The translations under genes and the position numbers were made by a program. Of a stretch of DNA of 64,000 bases, positions 54,149 through 63,664 are shown piece after piece (position 1 is the first letter of the stretch; the number at the start of each line of letters is the position of its first letter). The stretch is taken from the NCBI RefSeq assembly GCF_009828925.2, contig NZ_WUTY02000001.1:4990492-5054491 (forward strand), in the 5' to 3' direction. The stretch comes from Methylicorpusculum oleiharenae (lineage in GTDB: Bacteria; Pseudomonadota; Gammaproteobacteria; Methylococcales; Methylomonadaceae). The notes under the pieces are model-generated. The model worked only from the letters and a program-made list of their open reading frames with translations, did not search any database and was not told the origin of the DNA.

Positions 54149-56242
54149 ATGTATAAATCTTCCGAGAATAGATGGCAGTCATTATTTAAGGTCCGTAACA
54201 AATTTGTTCTTTTAGCCGGTTATATTCTGGCATCGTCAATCATTCCCGCTCATGATGCCTTTGCAAATGCTGGCGGCAAAAGTGAAATTCGAAAGTCGAA
54301 ATTTCAAATAGAAGAAGCGACTATCGATGATATCCATGAAGCCATTAAAAGAAGGCAACTTACAACCACAGAACTGGTTCATCTATACCTTGATCGCATC
54401 AAGGCCTATAACGGTGTATGCGTCAATCAACCTGAAGGAATACTCGGGCCTATTTCAACAATCCCTCACGCGGGCAAGATTAATGCGTTGATCACCTTAA
54501 ATCTTCGACCTGATTCCAGAACTGCACTCGGTTTCGATAGCCGCAAGGCACGAAGCATGACGGATCTTTTGGATAATAACCCTGATATGCCCGATGCTCT
54601 TGAAGTTGCGGCGGAACTGGATGCCCACTTTGCGAAGACGGGCAAATTGGCAGGGCCTCTACACGGCGTAGTAATGGCGATTAAAGATCAGTATGACACC
54701 TTCGATATGCGGACTACGGCGGGCGCGGATGCCTTTTATGCCAATGATCGACCACCTGATGATGCGACCTTTGTGAAGCAACTTCGGGAAGCTGGAGCGA
54801 TCATTCTAGCCAAGGCTAATATGGGAGAGTACGCTGCCGGTGGTATTACGGGAACGCGGAGCTCGTTTGGCGGGACAATGTGTAACCCTTACGATACTGA
54901 GCGTGATCCGGGAGCTTCCAGTGGAGGGTCCGGCATGGCGGTAGCAGCCAACCTTGTTACCTGCGCTATAGGCGAAGAAACCGGTACCTCGGTCCGGGAA
55001 CCGGCCAAGAACAACAACTCGGTCGGGATCGCGCCAACAAGAGAACTGGTCAGTGCCGATGGCATGATCCAGAAGGGAATCACTACCCGAGTCGGACCGA
55101 TATGCCGCACTGTTAAGGATACCGCTCGCATTCTAGATGCCTATGCCGGCTTTGACCCGAAAGATGAATTGACTGCATTCAGTCAAGGTCGCAAGCCGTT
55201 AAAACCTTATTCCACTTTTGCCGACGGTAAACCGCTGGACAAAAAAGTGCGGATTGGTGTCATTCGAGAATACATGGACAAAGACCTTTTCTCACCGGCA
55301 GATATCGAAAGCATTGATATCGTAGACAGAGCCATTGATGATTTACGCGGCCTGGGTGCGACTATTATTGACCCGGGTCCGGGCGGATCGCTGTTCCAAG
55401 GATGTGTCGACAAAGTCGTTCCGACATGGCGCAACCTGCTGTTTATCACTCAGTTCCCCGGCGTCTTTCCTGCAGGAACCGATCACATTCCGCTTTTGGT
55501 GGACATGTACTTCGATCCTCTGCTGGTCCCGCATACCGCCACCGGACAACCCAGCATCAGGAATCTGGGGCCTGCGGGAGGCGACTCCGGCGATGCAAAG
55601 TATAATTTCAACCTTTACTTGAAAGAAAGAGGCGATGCCAACATCCAAAACCTTACGGAGCTGATAGAAAAGGCAAATTACTGGAATGATCCAGTAATCC
55701 CGAACCGAAAAGCGAGTCTATTGAATGCGAATAACGCCTTAACATTGGCTAATGCAAGCGCTCTGCAAAATCGGTTTGCTCTACAAACGGTTATCTTCCA
55801 ATGCTTTGCGGAAATGCAACTGGATGCAGTTGTTTACCCAACCGGCAGTGTACCTCCTCCAATCTTGACAGCTCCCGAGGAACCCAGCGTAAACGACAGA
55901 CCCTCTTCCATTTGGACGTTCATCAACGCCAGGGGCTTTCCTGCTATAACGGTTCCGGCAGGATTTACCACTGAGGTGTATGGACGGGATGCTGATCGAA
56001 ATCTCGTGGGACCGATTCCGGCACAACTTCCGGTAGGAATAGATTTCCTCGGGTTGCCGTTTAACGAGGCCATGCTGTTCAAGATAGCTGCTGCCTATGA
56101 ACAGGCAACGCATCACCGCACGCCACCGCCCGACTTTGGACCGCTTGATAAACCAAAAGTCAAACCCGGCAAGCCAAAGAAGCTACCTAAGACTCGCATT
56201 CCAAGTAATGAAGAGCTTCGCGCAATAGAGAGGGATTTGTAA
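54149..56242 (+). CDS. Exported amidase-signature hydrolase
   Basis: 697 aa: a signal peptide (around 16-40, cut after FANA) and a single amidase domain (around 50-670). The triad is complete: Lys179 in VVMAIKDQYD, the Ser run GASSGGSG (255-262) and Ser281 in EETGTSVREPA. A Lys/Pro-rich tail (KPKVKPGKPKKLPK) ends the protein. It likely hydrolyses amides or esters in the periplasm or outside. The gene is divergent from the tandem amidase. The AGGTCGCACT before the ATG is a modest ribosome-binding site. Confidence 0.85.
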   Translation: MYKSSENRWQSLFKVRNKFVLLAGYILASSIIPAHDAFANAGGKSEIRKSKFQIEEATIDDIHEAIKRRQLTTTELVHLYLDRIKAYNGVCVNQPEGILGPISTIPHAGKINALITLNLRPDSRTALGFDSRKARSMTDLLDNNPDMPDALEVAAELDAHFAKTGKLAGPLHGVVMAIKDQYDTFDMRTTAGADAFYANDRPPDDATFVKQLREAGAIILAKANMGEYAAGGITGTRSSFGGTMCNPYDTERDPGASSGGSGMAVAANLVTCAIGEETGTSVREPAKNNNSVGIAPTRELVSADGMIQKGITTRVGPICRTVKDTARILDAYAGFDPKDELTAFSQGRKPLKPYSTFADGKPLDKKVRIGVIREYMDKDLFSPADIESIDIVDRAIDDLRGLGATIIDPGPGGSLFQGCVDKVVPTWRNLLFITQFPGVFPAGTDHIPLLVDMYFDPLLVPHTATGQPSIRNLGPAGGDSGDAKYNFNLYLKERGDANIQNLTELIEKANYWNDPVIPNRKASLLNANNALTLANASALQNRFALQTVIFQCFAEMQLDAVVYPTGSVPPPILTAPEEPSVNDRPSSIWTFINARGFPAITVPAGFTTEVYGRDADRNLVGPIPAQLPVGIDFLGLPFNEAMLFKIAAAYEQATHHRTPPPDFGPLDKPKVKPGKPKKLPKTRIPSNEELRAIERDL

Positions 56243-56258
56243 TGAAAAAACGTAACTA

Positions 56259-56335
56259 CTCGCCCGCTTGGAATAGAGGGCGTAGGTGATTGATTGAAAA
56301 GGCTTCTGCAACAGGGATGGTTTCAGAAACTTGCT
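56259..56335. repeat. Dispersed repeat, family B, truncated copy
   Basis: It starts 16 bp after the amidase stop with CTCGCCCGCTTGGAATAGAG and continues GGGCGTAGGTGATTGATTGA and CTTCTGCAACAGGGATGG, then breaks off; the opposite inverted end is missing. As with copy 2, it abuts the end of a gene. The rest of the 56243-56625 gap has no visible gene. Confidence 0.65.
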
Positions 56336-56625
56336 TATCGACTTAATCAAAAGTAAATCTTATGGGGTGGGCATGTTCATTCATGCCCATTCCCTTAAGC
56401 GAATGGATACGATCCCATCTACACAACCTTGCAATCACGATTAGAAATCAAATCACCCTCACAAGCCAACACAATGCCCCGAAAATCATTTCAGGCCGTG
56501 GCTTTATCATTAGACAAATTCAGGACCCAATGTTGTTAAAGCGCGAAAATTGTAGCGTAGTTGCGATTCATGTATCATAGCGCGCTTTCGATGCCCCATT
56601 AACCGTGGTCAGGTAATTTGATTTA

Positions 56626-57987
56626 ATGAAAATCCTTATTCTTGGAGCCGGTGTTACCGGCTCTTCTGTTGCCGGTGCTTTAGCTAATGAAGCTAACGAT
56701 ATTGTTGTTATAGATAGAAAACCTGAATTACTGTCTGCATTAAAAGAACGTTTGGATATTGCCACTGTCATCGGAAATGCTGCGCATCCCAGTGTACTGG
56801 AACAGGCCGGCGTCAGAAATATGGATATTGTCATCGCAGTGACTGACCGCGATGAGACCAACATGCTGGCCTGTCAGATCATCAAAACGCTGTACAGCAA
56901 ACCCAAAACGATCGCCCGAGTGCGTGCAATCGACTTTCTGAAACATCCCGAGTTATTCGATCCTAACGGACTCGATATTGATATCGTTATCAGCCCTGAA
57001 CAAATTGTCATGGAAGCCATACACAATTTGATTAAATTCCCAGGGGTTCTCCATATTTCTGCGTTCGCCGATGGTCTTGTAAGATTGTTTTCGATCAAGG
57101 CCGTCAAAGAAGGCTTTGTGACCGGAAAAAAAATCAGCGCACTCAAAGAAAAACTGGCCAACGGCAAAATTCGCGTTGTCGCTATTTTTCGTCAGGGGCA
57201 AGCCATCAATGTCAATGGCGAGGCCATGGTCTTGGAGGGGGATGAGGTTTTTTTCGTATCACCACGACACAAAATTCGCAAGGTTCTAAGTGAACTTCAC
57301 ACGCTTGAAGCCCCTATCAAAAGCATTATGATCGCGGGCGGCGGCCATGTTGGTAAACGGCTTGCCATGGCACTGGAAAACAATCATCAAGTCAAGGTGA
57401 TTGAGTTCAACCCGGTCCGAGTCAGAAAAATTGCCAATGAACTTGAAAACACGACCGTGTTACAGGGTGACTGCGCAGATGAAACATTGCTGGTCGATGA
57501 ATTAATCGGCAAAACCGATCTATTCTGCGCAATTACCAATAATGACGGCGCCAATATCATCGCAGCCGCATTGGCAAAAAAACTGGGCGTCAAGAAAACC
57601 ATCTGCCTGCTCAACCACAGCTCTTATGTCAAACTCCTTGCCGGCAGTGAAATTGACGTGGTCGTACTGCCAAATCAGGAAACTCTGGGCAGTATTCTTA
57701 AACATGTCCGAAAAGGCGATGTCGCCCGCGTCAGTTCATTATGCGGCGGCAGTGCGGAAGCCATTGAAGCGATTGCGCATAAAGATAGCAAAGGCTTGTC
57801 TGTAGTCGGCCAGAGAGTTGACGAGATTAAACTGCCCACCGGCGTTGTGCTGGGCGCCCTGATTAGAAACAAGGAAGTCATCCCCATCCATCACAATACG
57901 GTCTTTGAAGAAAATGATCATATAGTGATGTTTGCGCTCGATAAGAAACTGGTCAAGAACATCGAAAGTTACTTTCATCGCATTTAA
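56626..57987 (+). CDS. trkA: Trk potassium uptake regulatory subunit
   Basis: A 453-aa cytoplasmic regulator of TrkH/TrkG channels. Two RCK units are present: the first NAD-binding motif ILGAGVTGSSVAGAL (residues 4-18) with TrkA_C after it, the second IAGGGHVGKRLAMAL (around 235) with its own TrkA_C near the end. Length and duplication are those of classic TrkA. It lies 12 bp before trkH and is surely co-transcribed. Confidence 0.95.
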   Translation: MKILILGAGVTGSSVAGALANEANDIVVIDRKPELLSALKERLDIATVIGNAAHPSVLEQAGVRNMDIVIAVTDRDETNMLACQIIKTLYSKPKTIARVRAIDFLKHPELFDPNGLDIDIVISPEQIVMEAIHNLIKFPGVLHISAFADGLVRLFSIKAVKEGFVTGKKISALKEKLANGKIRVVAIFRQGQAINVNGEAMVLEGDEVFFVSPRHKIRKVLSELHTLEAPIKSIMIAGGGHVGKRLAMALENNHQVKVIEFNPVRVRKIANELENTTVLQGDCADETLLVDELIGKTDLFCAITNNDGANIIAAALAKKLGVKKTICLLNHSSYVKLLAGSEIDVVVLPNQETLGSILKHVRKGDVARVSSLCGGSAEAIEAIAHKDSKGLSVVGQRVDEIKLPTGVVLGALIRNKEVIPIHHNTVFEENDHIVMFALDKKLVKNIESYFHRI

Positions 57988-57999
57988 TGGCTCATCACT

Positions 58000-59454
58000 A
58001 TGCAGACTAAAGTCGTTCTGAGAAGTATCGGTCTGTTGCTGATGATGTTCAGCACCACGTTGTTTTTCCCTTTGCTCATCTCCTATGTTTACCAGGACGG
58101 TGCCACACTGACTTTCTGGAAAAGCTTTTTTATCATCCTTGCATCAGGCGTTCTGTTGTGGTTTCCACTCCGTCATGAAAAACGCCAGCTTTATCATCGT
58201 GACGGCTTTTTGATTGTTGCCTTGTTTTGGGCCATTTTAGGCACTATGGGTGCTGTGCCTTTGTATATGGCAGAAACCCCCAATATGACATTTACTGATG
58301 CTGTATTCGAAGCCGTCTCCGGCTTTACCACTACGGGAGCAACCGTTTTGGAGGGCCTGGATAATATGCCCAAGTCTATTTTGATGTACCGGCAACAATT
58401 GCAATGGCTTGGCGGCATGGGTGTTGTCGTATTGGCGTTGGCCGTGCTGCCGGTATTGGGCATCGGGGGTATGCAGTTATTTAAGGCAGAAGTGCCCGGC
58501 CCCATTAAAGACTCCAAATTAACGCCCCGAATTGCCGGGACAGCCAAAGCTTTATGGTCTATTTATTTGGGCATCACAATTGCCTGTGCTATCAGTTATC
58601 GTTTGGCAGGCATGGACTGGTTCGATGCGGTGGGTCACTCTTTTGCAACCACCGCTAATGGCGGCTACTCTACTCACGATGCCAGTTTTGGTTATTTCAA
58701 CAGCCCTGCACTCGATATGATAGCCATTTTTTTTATGGCTATCTCGGGTATGAATTTCGCAATACATTTTGCTGCTTTACAAAGAGGCTCATTAAAAGTT
58801 TACAGACTGGATAGTGAAACTCGCTGCTATTTAGGATTGATGATAATCAGCGGTTTGGTGGTTGGCGCACATCTTTATTATGACTCAACCTCAGGTTTTT
58901 CATTATCTGAAGCGATGCTCCACGGCATGTTTCAGATTGTTTCATTCATGACCACGTCCGGATTTATTTCCACCAATTTTTTCGAATGGCCCGGTGTCAG
59001 CCCTATTTTACTGGTGTTTATCGGTTTTGTCGGTGGCTGTGCAGGTTCAACAGCCGGCGGACTTAAAGTTATCCGAGTGATGCTGCTTTACAAACAAGGG
59101 CAAAGGGAAATACTCAACCTGATTCATCCCAACGCCCATATTCCGGTCAAAGTCGGCAAAGAAGTTCAACAGGACCGGGTTATTAGTGCGGTCTGGGGTT
59201 TTTTTGGGCTTTATGTGGTGTCCTTTGTCATCATCATGTTATTGATGATGGAATTTGGACTAGACCAAGTCACTGCATTTTCCGCGGTTGCCGCCTGCAT
59301 CAATAACGTGGGGCCCGGTCTGGGCGACGTTTCTACCAGCTTTAAAACGGTGAGTGACGGCGTCAAATGGCTGGGTTGTTTTGCCATGTTACTTGGCCGT
59401 TTGGAAATTTTTACGATTCTAGTTTTGCTGTCACCACGGTACTGGCGGTATTAG
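58000..59454 (+). CDS. trkH: Trk potassium channel subunit
   Basis: A 484-aa inner-membrane protein with about ten helices and four pore-loop repeats; selectivity-filter-like loops are seen in VSGFTTTGATVLE, ATTANGGYST, MTTSGFIST and CINNVGPGLG. It takes up potassium together with TrkA encoded just upstream. The family cannot be narrowed to TrkG or TrkH from this alone, but TrkH is usual next to trkA. Confidence 0.94.
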   Translation: MQTKVVLRSIGLLLMMFSTTLFFPLLISYVYQDGATLTFWKSFFIILASGVLLWFPLRHEKRQLYHRDGFLIVALFWAILGTMGAVPLYMAETPNMTFTDAVFEAVSGFTTTGATVLEGLDNMPKSILMYRQQLQWLGGMGVVVLALAVLPVLGIGGMQLFKAEVPGPIKDSKLTPRIAGTAKALWSIYLGITIACAISYRLAGMDWFDAVGHSFATTANGGYSTHDASFGYFNSPALDMIAIFFMAISGMNFAIHFAALQRGSLKVYRLDSETRCYLGLMIISGLVVGAHLYYDSTSGFSLSEAMLHGMFQIVSFMTTSGFISTNFFEWPGVSPILLVFIGFVGGCAGSTAGGLKVIRVMLLYKQGQREILNLIHPNAHIPVKVGKEVQQDRVISAVWGFFGLYVVSFVIIMLLMMEFGLDQVTAFSAVAACINNVGPGLGDVSTSFKTVSDGVKWLGCFAMLLGRLEIFTILVLLSPRYWRY

Positions 59455-59603
59455 TTTGCTGCCTGACGAGCATACGCACTCTCTTATAATCGTGCACTTT
59501 TACAGTAAAAAGGTTTTCATAATATTTTAAATTGGGAATCTCCGAGCGTTGGTGTATGCTCGCGGTCAAGCTTCAACACAGATGAATGCGGGGGAAAGCC
59601 AAC

Positions 59604-59921
59604 ATGGCCGATAACAATGAAGTAGACACTCTAAGCCAAAACTTCGCTGCCATTTGCCGAGAATTCGATACATTTAGCCAAAAATCACGCCAGGACAATC
59701 TGACCGCCCGCCTCGTTTATGAGCAAAATATCACTATTTTGCAGCGGTGCAAACAGCAGGTTGAGACATCATTAAGTCATCTGAAAAAAGCCGAAAGTGA
59801 CGAAATGAGCCGGTATTATTGTGACTCAGTCAAAAAATCGCTGGCCGCCTTTAAAGAATCACTTAAACACGCGCAAATGAAAGTCAATAGCGCAAGACCC
59901 ATGCCGCCTTTCTTTTTCTAG
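59604..59921 (+). CDS. Small helical protein of unknown function
   Basis: 105 aa, almost entirely helical, charged, with a coiled-coil-like centre (RCKQQVETSLSHLKKAESDE) and a PMPPFFF end. It resembles no family I can name. The ATG at 59604 is chosen because a GGGGGAAAG sequence lies just before it; an ATG at 59586 is also possible but lies before that site. It follows trkH after 149 bp and could be monocistronic. Confidence 0.55.
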   Translation: MADNNEVDTLSQNFAAICREFDTFSQKSRQDNLTARLVYEQNITILQRCKQQVETSLSHLKKAESDEMSRYYCDSVKKSLAAFKESLKHAQMKVNSARPMPPFFF

Positions 59922-60122
59922 ATCATTCCTTAAGACCAGTCCCCGCTATTTCAAAATTCGAATTCTTACACCAAAAAAATCGTTACTATTCAGCAAAGTA
60001 ACAAGACAAAAGTTATGCCCGTGAAGGTCGCGGTTGGCAATAGCCAACCCAACATTTCAAGGCCAAAGCGTTAATTGTTGGCTCGCAAAAAAACATGCAA
60101 CCTACGTTAAATAGTTATAAAA

Positions 60123-60360
60123 CCGAAGTTTCCCAATAATTTGAAAAACGGACTGCCATTATGCTTGACTGCTGGAATTATCGATAGGATCTACGTAACC
60201 GGTGCCAAACCCATTCAATAAAGCACTGTTCGCGTGAGGCTTTGAAGGTTTGGGAGAGGCGTCATCCCGGCAGGGATTGCCGGAACGACGTCAACTATTA
60301 ATGCAAACTAAATTCTCTAACAAACCTGGACAACCCTATAAAAACTGAGCAACTTCAGTT
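60123..60360. repeat. MITE-like repeat, family C, copy with shorter core
   Basis: About 238 bp: left end CCGAAGTTTCCCAATAATTT, GGACTGCCATTATGCTTGA, GCCGGAACGACG and right end AAAACTGAGCAACTTCAG. It equals the 40678-40969 copy without most of the REP-like core. It lies between the small helical gene and the RRM gene. The remaining 60361-60636 is AT-rich, with a small palindrome ACTATTAAAATAGT (60464-60477), and should hold the promoter of the next gene. Confidence 0.7.
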
Positions 60361-60636
60361 ATAAAAATAATTTTAGAAATACTGCTCGCCTTTCACCTCC
60401 ATAACACAATAAATACCAATCCACCCGCTACCGCCAATCAATATTCTCTTTTAACTATTTTTTACTATTAAAATAGTATTTTCTCCCGTACAATTCCGGG
60501 CAGAATGATTTGAAATACATGGTTTTCATATTTTAATAGCGTCATTACCAACCTGACCCTGCGTTTTTTATATTCGCAAGCGGGTCTGCGTATCATTCCT
60601 GTGTAACGTTATTTTTTCAGTTAGGAGTTCAAGCCC

Positions 60637-60900
60637 ATGGTAAAGCTTTTTGTTCGCGGTTTACCACCCGCCACTACCGAATCCAGCCTAAGTATATTGT
60701 TTAGTGAATACGGCAAGGTATTCGACCTGGAAGTCAGTAGGGATCTGTTCTCGGGCCAGGCTCGTGGTTTCGCAACCGTTGAAATGGAAGGGCACGAAGC
60801 TCGCGCGGCCATTGCAGGTCTGGATGGCCGCGACATTGAGGGCAAGACGATTTATGTCGCCCTGGATAAAGGCCCCAAGACAGGACGAGGCCGGCGTTAA
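60637..60900 (+). CDS. RRM-type RNA-binding protein
   Basis: An 87-aa single RNA-recognition motif: RNP2 LFVRGL (residues 4-9) and RNP1 ARGFATVEM (around 42-50), with a basic Gly/Arg tail (KTGRGRR). Such small RRM proteins in bacteria bind RNA and are often cold-induced. The ATG follows TTAGGAGTTC, a strong ribosome-binding site. A long leader region before it could carry thermosensitive control, though none is proven. Confidence 0.9.
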   Translation: MVKLFVRGLPPATTESSLSILFSEYGKVFDLEVSRDLFSGQARGFATVEMEGHEARAAIAGLDGRDIEGKTIYVALDKGPKTGRGRR

Positions 60901-61055
60901 CCCAGACCGGACTATCAAAACAGACGCGTGAAAGGACAACTAGTTCTGCTGCAGTTGCAGAGGCAACACAGCTCACGCGTCGAAGGCCGCTTATCGTACT
61001 TGAGTTCAAACTACCATTAGAATTGTAAATTGTAGTTATTGACCTGTTTAAGAAC

Positions 61056-61844
61056 ATGAAAAGATCATCCCGGATGCCTTCCCAATCCCCGATAGACTCC
61101 ATCATACAAGACTCATCTGTAGAAAATTTGGATTCAGTAGGCCTGCGTGTCCGTTACTATCGGGAACGCCTCGGTTTAAGCCAGGATGAATTGGCCTTGC
61201 GTGTTGGTGCAGCACAGCAAACCATTCAAAGCCTGGAATCAGGAAAAATTAGAAAAAGCACTTTTTTACCGCTGATTGCCAAAGAGCTGGGCGCCGATTT
61301 CGATACCTTGCTGTTCGGTAGCGAACACCCCCCTCACGTCAAGACTGAACGCCCGCTATTGATGGCCAGCACTCGACGGGTTCCACTATTTTCCACGCGG
61401 GACTGCGACTTGGTTCATACTTACCTTAATAACCAGTCAGTGCCTTCGCCCAGCGGAAAATGGGTGGCCATGGACTATTCCCTGCCCTTTGCGGAATCGG
61501 GACCTCGCTTGTTTGCCTTGAAATTAGGATTGAGTGATGAAGCGTTTCAGCCTGAATTTCGCCCCGGCGACCAATTGGTCATCGACCCTGATGCACCCAT
61601 TCAACCCAGCGATCCCGTCATCGTATTTAAACCGGGTGCCGGGCGGCTCAATCTAAGCAAATACCGTGTCTTGTCGCAATCCGGTTCCGGCATTGATTAT
61701 GAACTCATCTCGCTACACCCCGATTATCCGAGTTTTACCGGTGACGAACTTAAGTCACTGGAAATTCTGGGCCCGGTCATCCAGATGCGCCGCCCGATTT
61801 CCAGCCGTATTCGTCTAGCCGTTTTGGAAGAACCTGTTGGCTAA
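61056..61844 (+). CDS. XRE-family regulator with S24-like C-terminus
   Basis: 262 aa: a helix-turn-helix (around 29-80, LGLSQDELALRVGAAQQTIQ) and a C-terminal S24/LexA-like fold (around 150-245, FRPGDQLVIDPDAPI). The usual SM of the S24 nucleophile site is not seen; the position reads LSDEAF, so self-cleavage may be lost. It probably acts as a repressor. No phage genes are adjacent. It is likely a regulator of its own or the RRM gene, inferred from position only. Confidence 0.75.
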   Translation: MKRSSRMPSQSPIDSIIQDSSVENLDSVGLRVRYYRERLGLSQDELALRVGAAQQTIQSLESGKIRKSTFLPLIAKELGADFDTLLFGSEHPPHVKTERPLLMASTRRVPLFSTRDCDLVHTYLNNQSVPSPSGKWVAMDYSLPFAESGPRLFALKLGLSDEAFQPEFRPGDQLVIDPDAPIQPSDPVIVFKPGAGRLNLSKYRVLSQSGSGIDYELISLHPDYPSFTGDELKSLEILGPVIQMRRPISSRIRLAVLEEPVG

Positions 61845-61900
61845 GCACGGCATGAACTTGAGTTTGAAATCTGTGGTGCGATTTCAACAGACAAAAAAAA

Positions 61901-61929
61901 GCGCTTTATCCTGGTTAAGGATAAAGCGC
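61901..61929 (-). terminator. Strong intrinsic terminator
   Basis: GCGCTTTATCCT (61901-61912), a 5-nt loop and AGGATAAAGCGC (61918-61929) form a perfect 12-bp stem. On the minus strand it is followed by eight T. It lies 250 bp beyond the truA stop and 57 bp after the convergent XRE gene. Between it and truA (61930-62178) no gene is recognised. Confidence 0.85.
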
Positions 61930-62178
61930 CAAACGCCTTAACTAACAATCACAACTGAGGAGGTAACCAACGCCAATTTCTTAACGTTTAATTACAATAA
62001 AGCAGTTACCGTGCCAATTAGTAAAAGCCCTTGATATTAGCGTTCATAACAGGCATCCCCCGACCACTTCAGTAGTAAATCGCATACATACTGTGGATAA
62101 TTGAACACAAATCTGCCATATATTGAATCATTTCTGACGCAATTCACCCGAAAACAGCACCAATACAGTGCAACCATA

Positions 62179-63033
62179 TTATCCTGCACGGACTTCTTCC
62201 CTTCCCGATTCAGCAATGGCCGGTTTCCCATGCTCAAAACGCGAGCAATTATCCGGCAACTTGGAAAATATCGGATGTTTTGCAATTCCGTAGACTTCCG
62301 GATAATAAACACCGCCCAGATAGAGCCCGAAAGGAGGCGCAGTGACGCCGCCACATTCTCTTTTTTTTATGTCCAACAGTTCCCGTGTCCATTCGACAGG
62401 CTGTTTACCCATGCCGATAGTCATCAGCACACCGGCAATATTTCTGACCATATGATGTAAAAAGGCATTCGCTGAAATATCGATAATGACCCGATCCTGT
62501 TCGCGGTAAACATCAATAAAATGCATGATGCGACAAGGACTTTTGGATTGGCAAGCTTGCGCCCTAAACGTTGAAAAATCATGGCTACCTATCAAATGCT
62601 GGGCTGCTTCATGCATTTTTTCAGCATCCAGGGGCGAATAACACCAGGTCACCTGGCTGCGCAATAAAGCGGATTTCATCGGACGATTGAGGATGACATA
62701 ACGATAAAATCGCGCAATTGCACTGTAGCGGGCGTTGAATCCGTCAACCGCGACTTTGGCCCATAAAACCCGAACATCGGGAGGCAAATTGCAATTGACA
62801 CCCATCACCCATGCGCGCATCTCGCGTTCGGCATGCGTATCGAAATGAACCACCTGCTCCAGGGCATGAACACCTGAATCGGTGCGTCCCGCACATTGCA
62901 CAGTAATGGGTTCATTCGCGACAGCCGAAAGGGCTTTTTCCAATTCCAACTGAACAGAACGGCCATTTTTCTGCCATTGCCAACCAAAAAAATCGCTGCC
63001 GTCATATTCAATGCCCAAAACCATCCGGACCAT
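62179..63033 (-). CDS. truA: tRNA pseudouridine(38-40) synthase
   Basis: 284 aa, with the catalytic Asp in CAGRTDSGVHALEQVVHF (around 50-67), the N-terminal GIEYDGSDFFGWQ and the late NAFLHHMVRNIAG, all TruA hallmarks. It isomerises U38-40 in tRNA anticodon arms. The ATG at 63031-63033 (MVRMVLGIEYDG) is preceded by GAGGAAGTA. The C-terminus is slightly long. It lies 59 bp after the L,D-transpeptidase gene on the same strand. Confidence 0.94.
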   Translation of the reverse strand: MVRMVLGIEYDGSDFFGWQWQKNGRSVQLELEKALSAVANEPITVQCAGRTDSGVHALEQVVHFDTHAEREMRAWVMGVNCNLPPDVRVLWAKVAVDGFNARYSAIARFYRYVILNRPMKSALLRSQVTWCYSPLDAEKMHEAAQHLIGSHDFSTFRAQACQSKSPCRIMHFIDVYREQDRVIIDISANAFLHHMVRNIAGVLMTIGMGKQPVEWTRELLDIKKRECGGVTAPPFGLYLGGVYYPEVYGIAKHPIFSKLPDNCSRFEHGKPAIAESGREEVRAG

Positions 63034-63092
63034 TACTTCCTCGTCTTTTTTATTTCAAATAAGTGGATTGATTACAGCATCATTCGCCCTAG

Positions 63093-63569
63093 CTAAGCGC
63101 AAATAGTAACCTCTATACCCTGCGGTATAAGATCAAACAATTCTGCAATATCAGCATTCAGCATCCGAATACAGCCGTGTGAGCGCGCAATTCCGTCCAT
63201 TAACTCGTCGGGCGAACCGTGTATATAAATGTAACGCCACGCCGTATCCACCTGGCCGTATCGGTTTTTTCCAGGCTCGAGACCTCCCAGCCAAAGAATG
63301 CGGGTTAATATCCAGTCACGTTCCGGAAACTGCCGGGCCAATTCCGGTGAATAAATTTCCCCGGTAGGCCTGCGTGCTTTAAAAACCGCATTCAAGGGTA
63401 AACCGGAACCGATTTTTGCGCGGACTTTGTGTTTTCCGATGGGCGTACATTCACTGCCCATCAACTCACCCGGCCCGTTTTTGGCGGTTGAAACCGGGTA
63501 GGATGACTGGATTTTGCCGTTGTCGATCACGTAAAGCTGTTGATTGCTGATGGATATCTCAAGACGCAT
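63093..63569 (-). CDS. L,D-transpeptidase (YkuD fold) without visible signal peptide
   Basis: 158 aa. The catalytic motif is HGSPDELMDGIARSHGCIRM, with the Cys near 140. The N-terminus (MRLEISISNQQLYVIDNGKI) begins directly with the first YkuD strand, so no export signal is seen in this start. Relatives of this short length exist. It would crosslink peptidoglycan if exported. Alternative upstream starts inside the frame were not found. Confidence 0.8.
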   Translation of the reverse strand: MRLEISISNQQLYVIDNGKIQSSYPVSTAKNGPGELMGSECTPIGKHKVRAKIGSGLPLNAVFKARRPTGEIYSPELARQFPERDWILTRILWLGGLEPGKNRYGQVDTAWRYIYIHGSPDELMDGIARSHGCIRMLNADIAELFDLIPQGIEVTICA

Positions 63570-63664
63570 GATGAATCAGATTGCCGTTATTACCATGAGA
63601 GGGATACTGTCATTTTCCGGGCCAATGTCGGATAAAACTACCGCACTGGCCTTTTACTGTCTAT

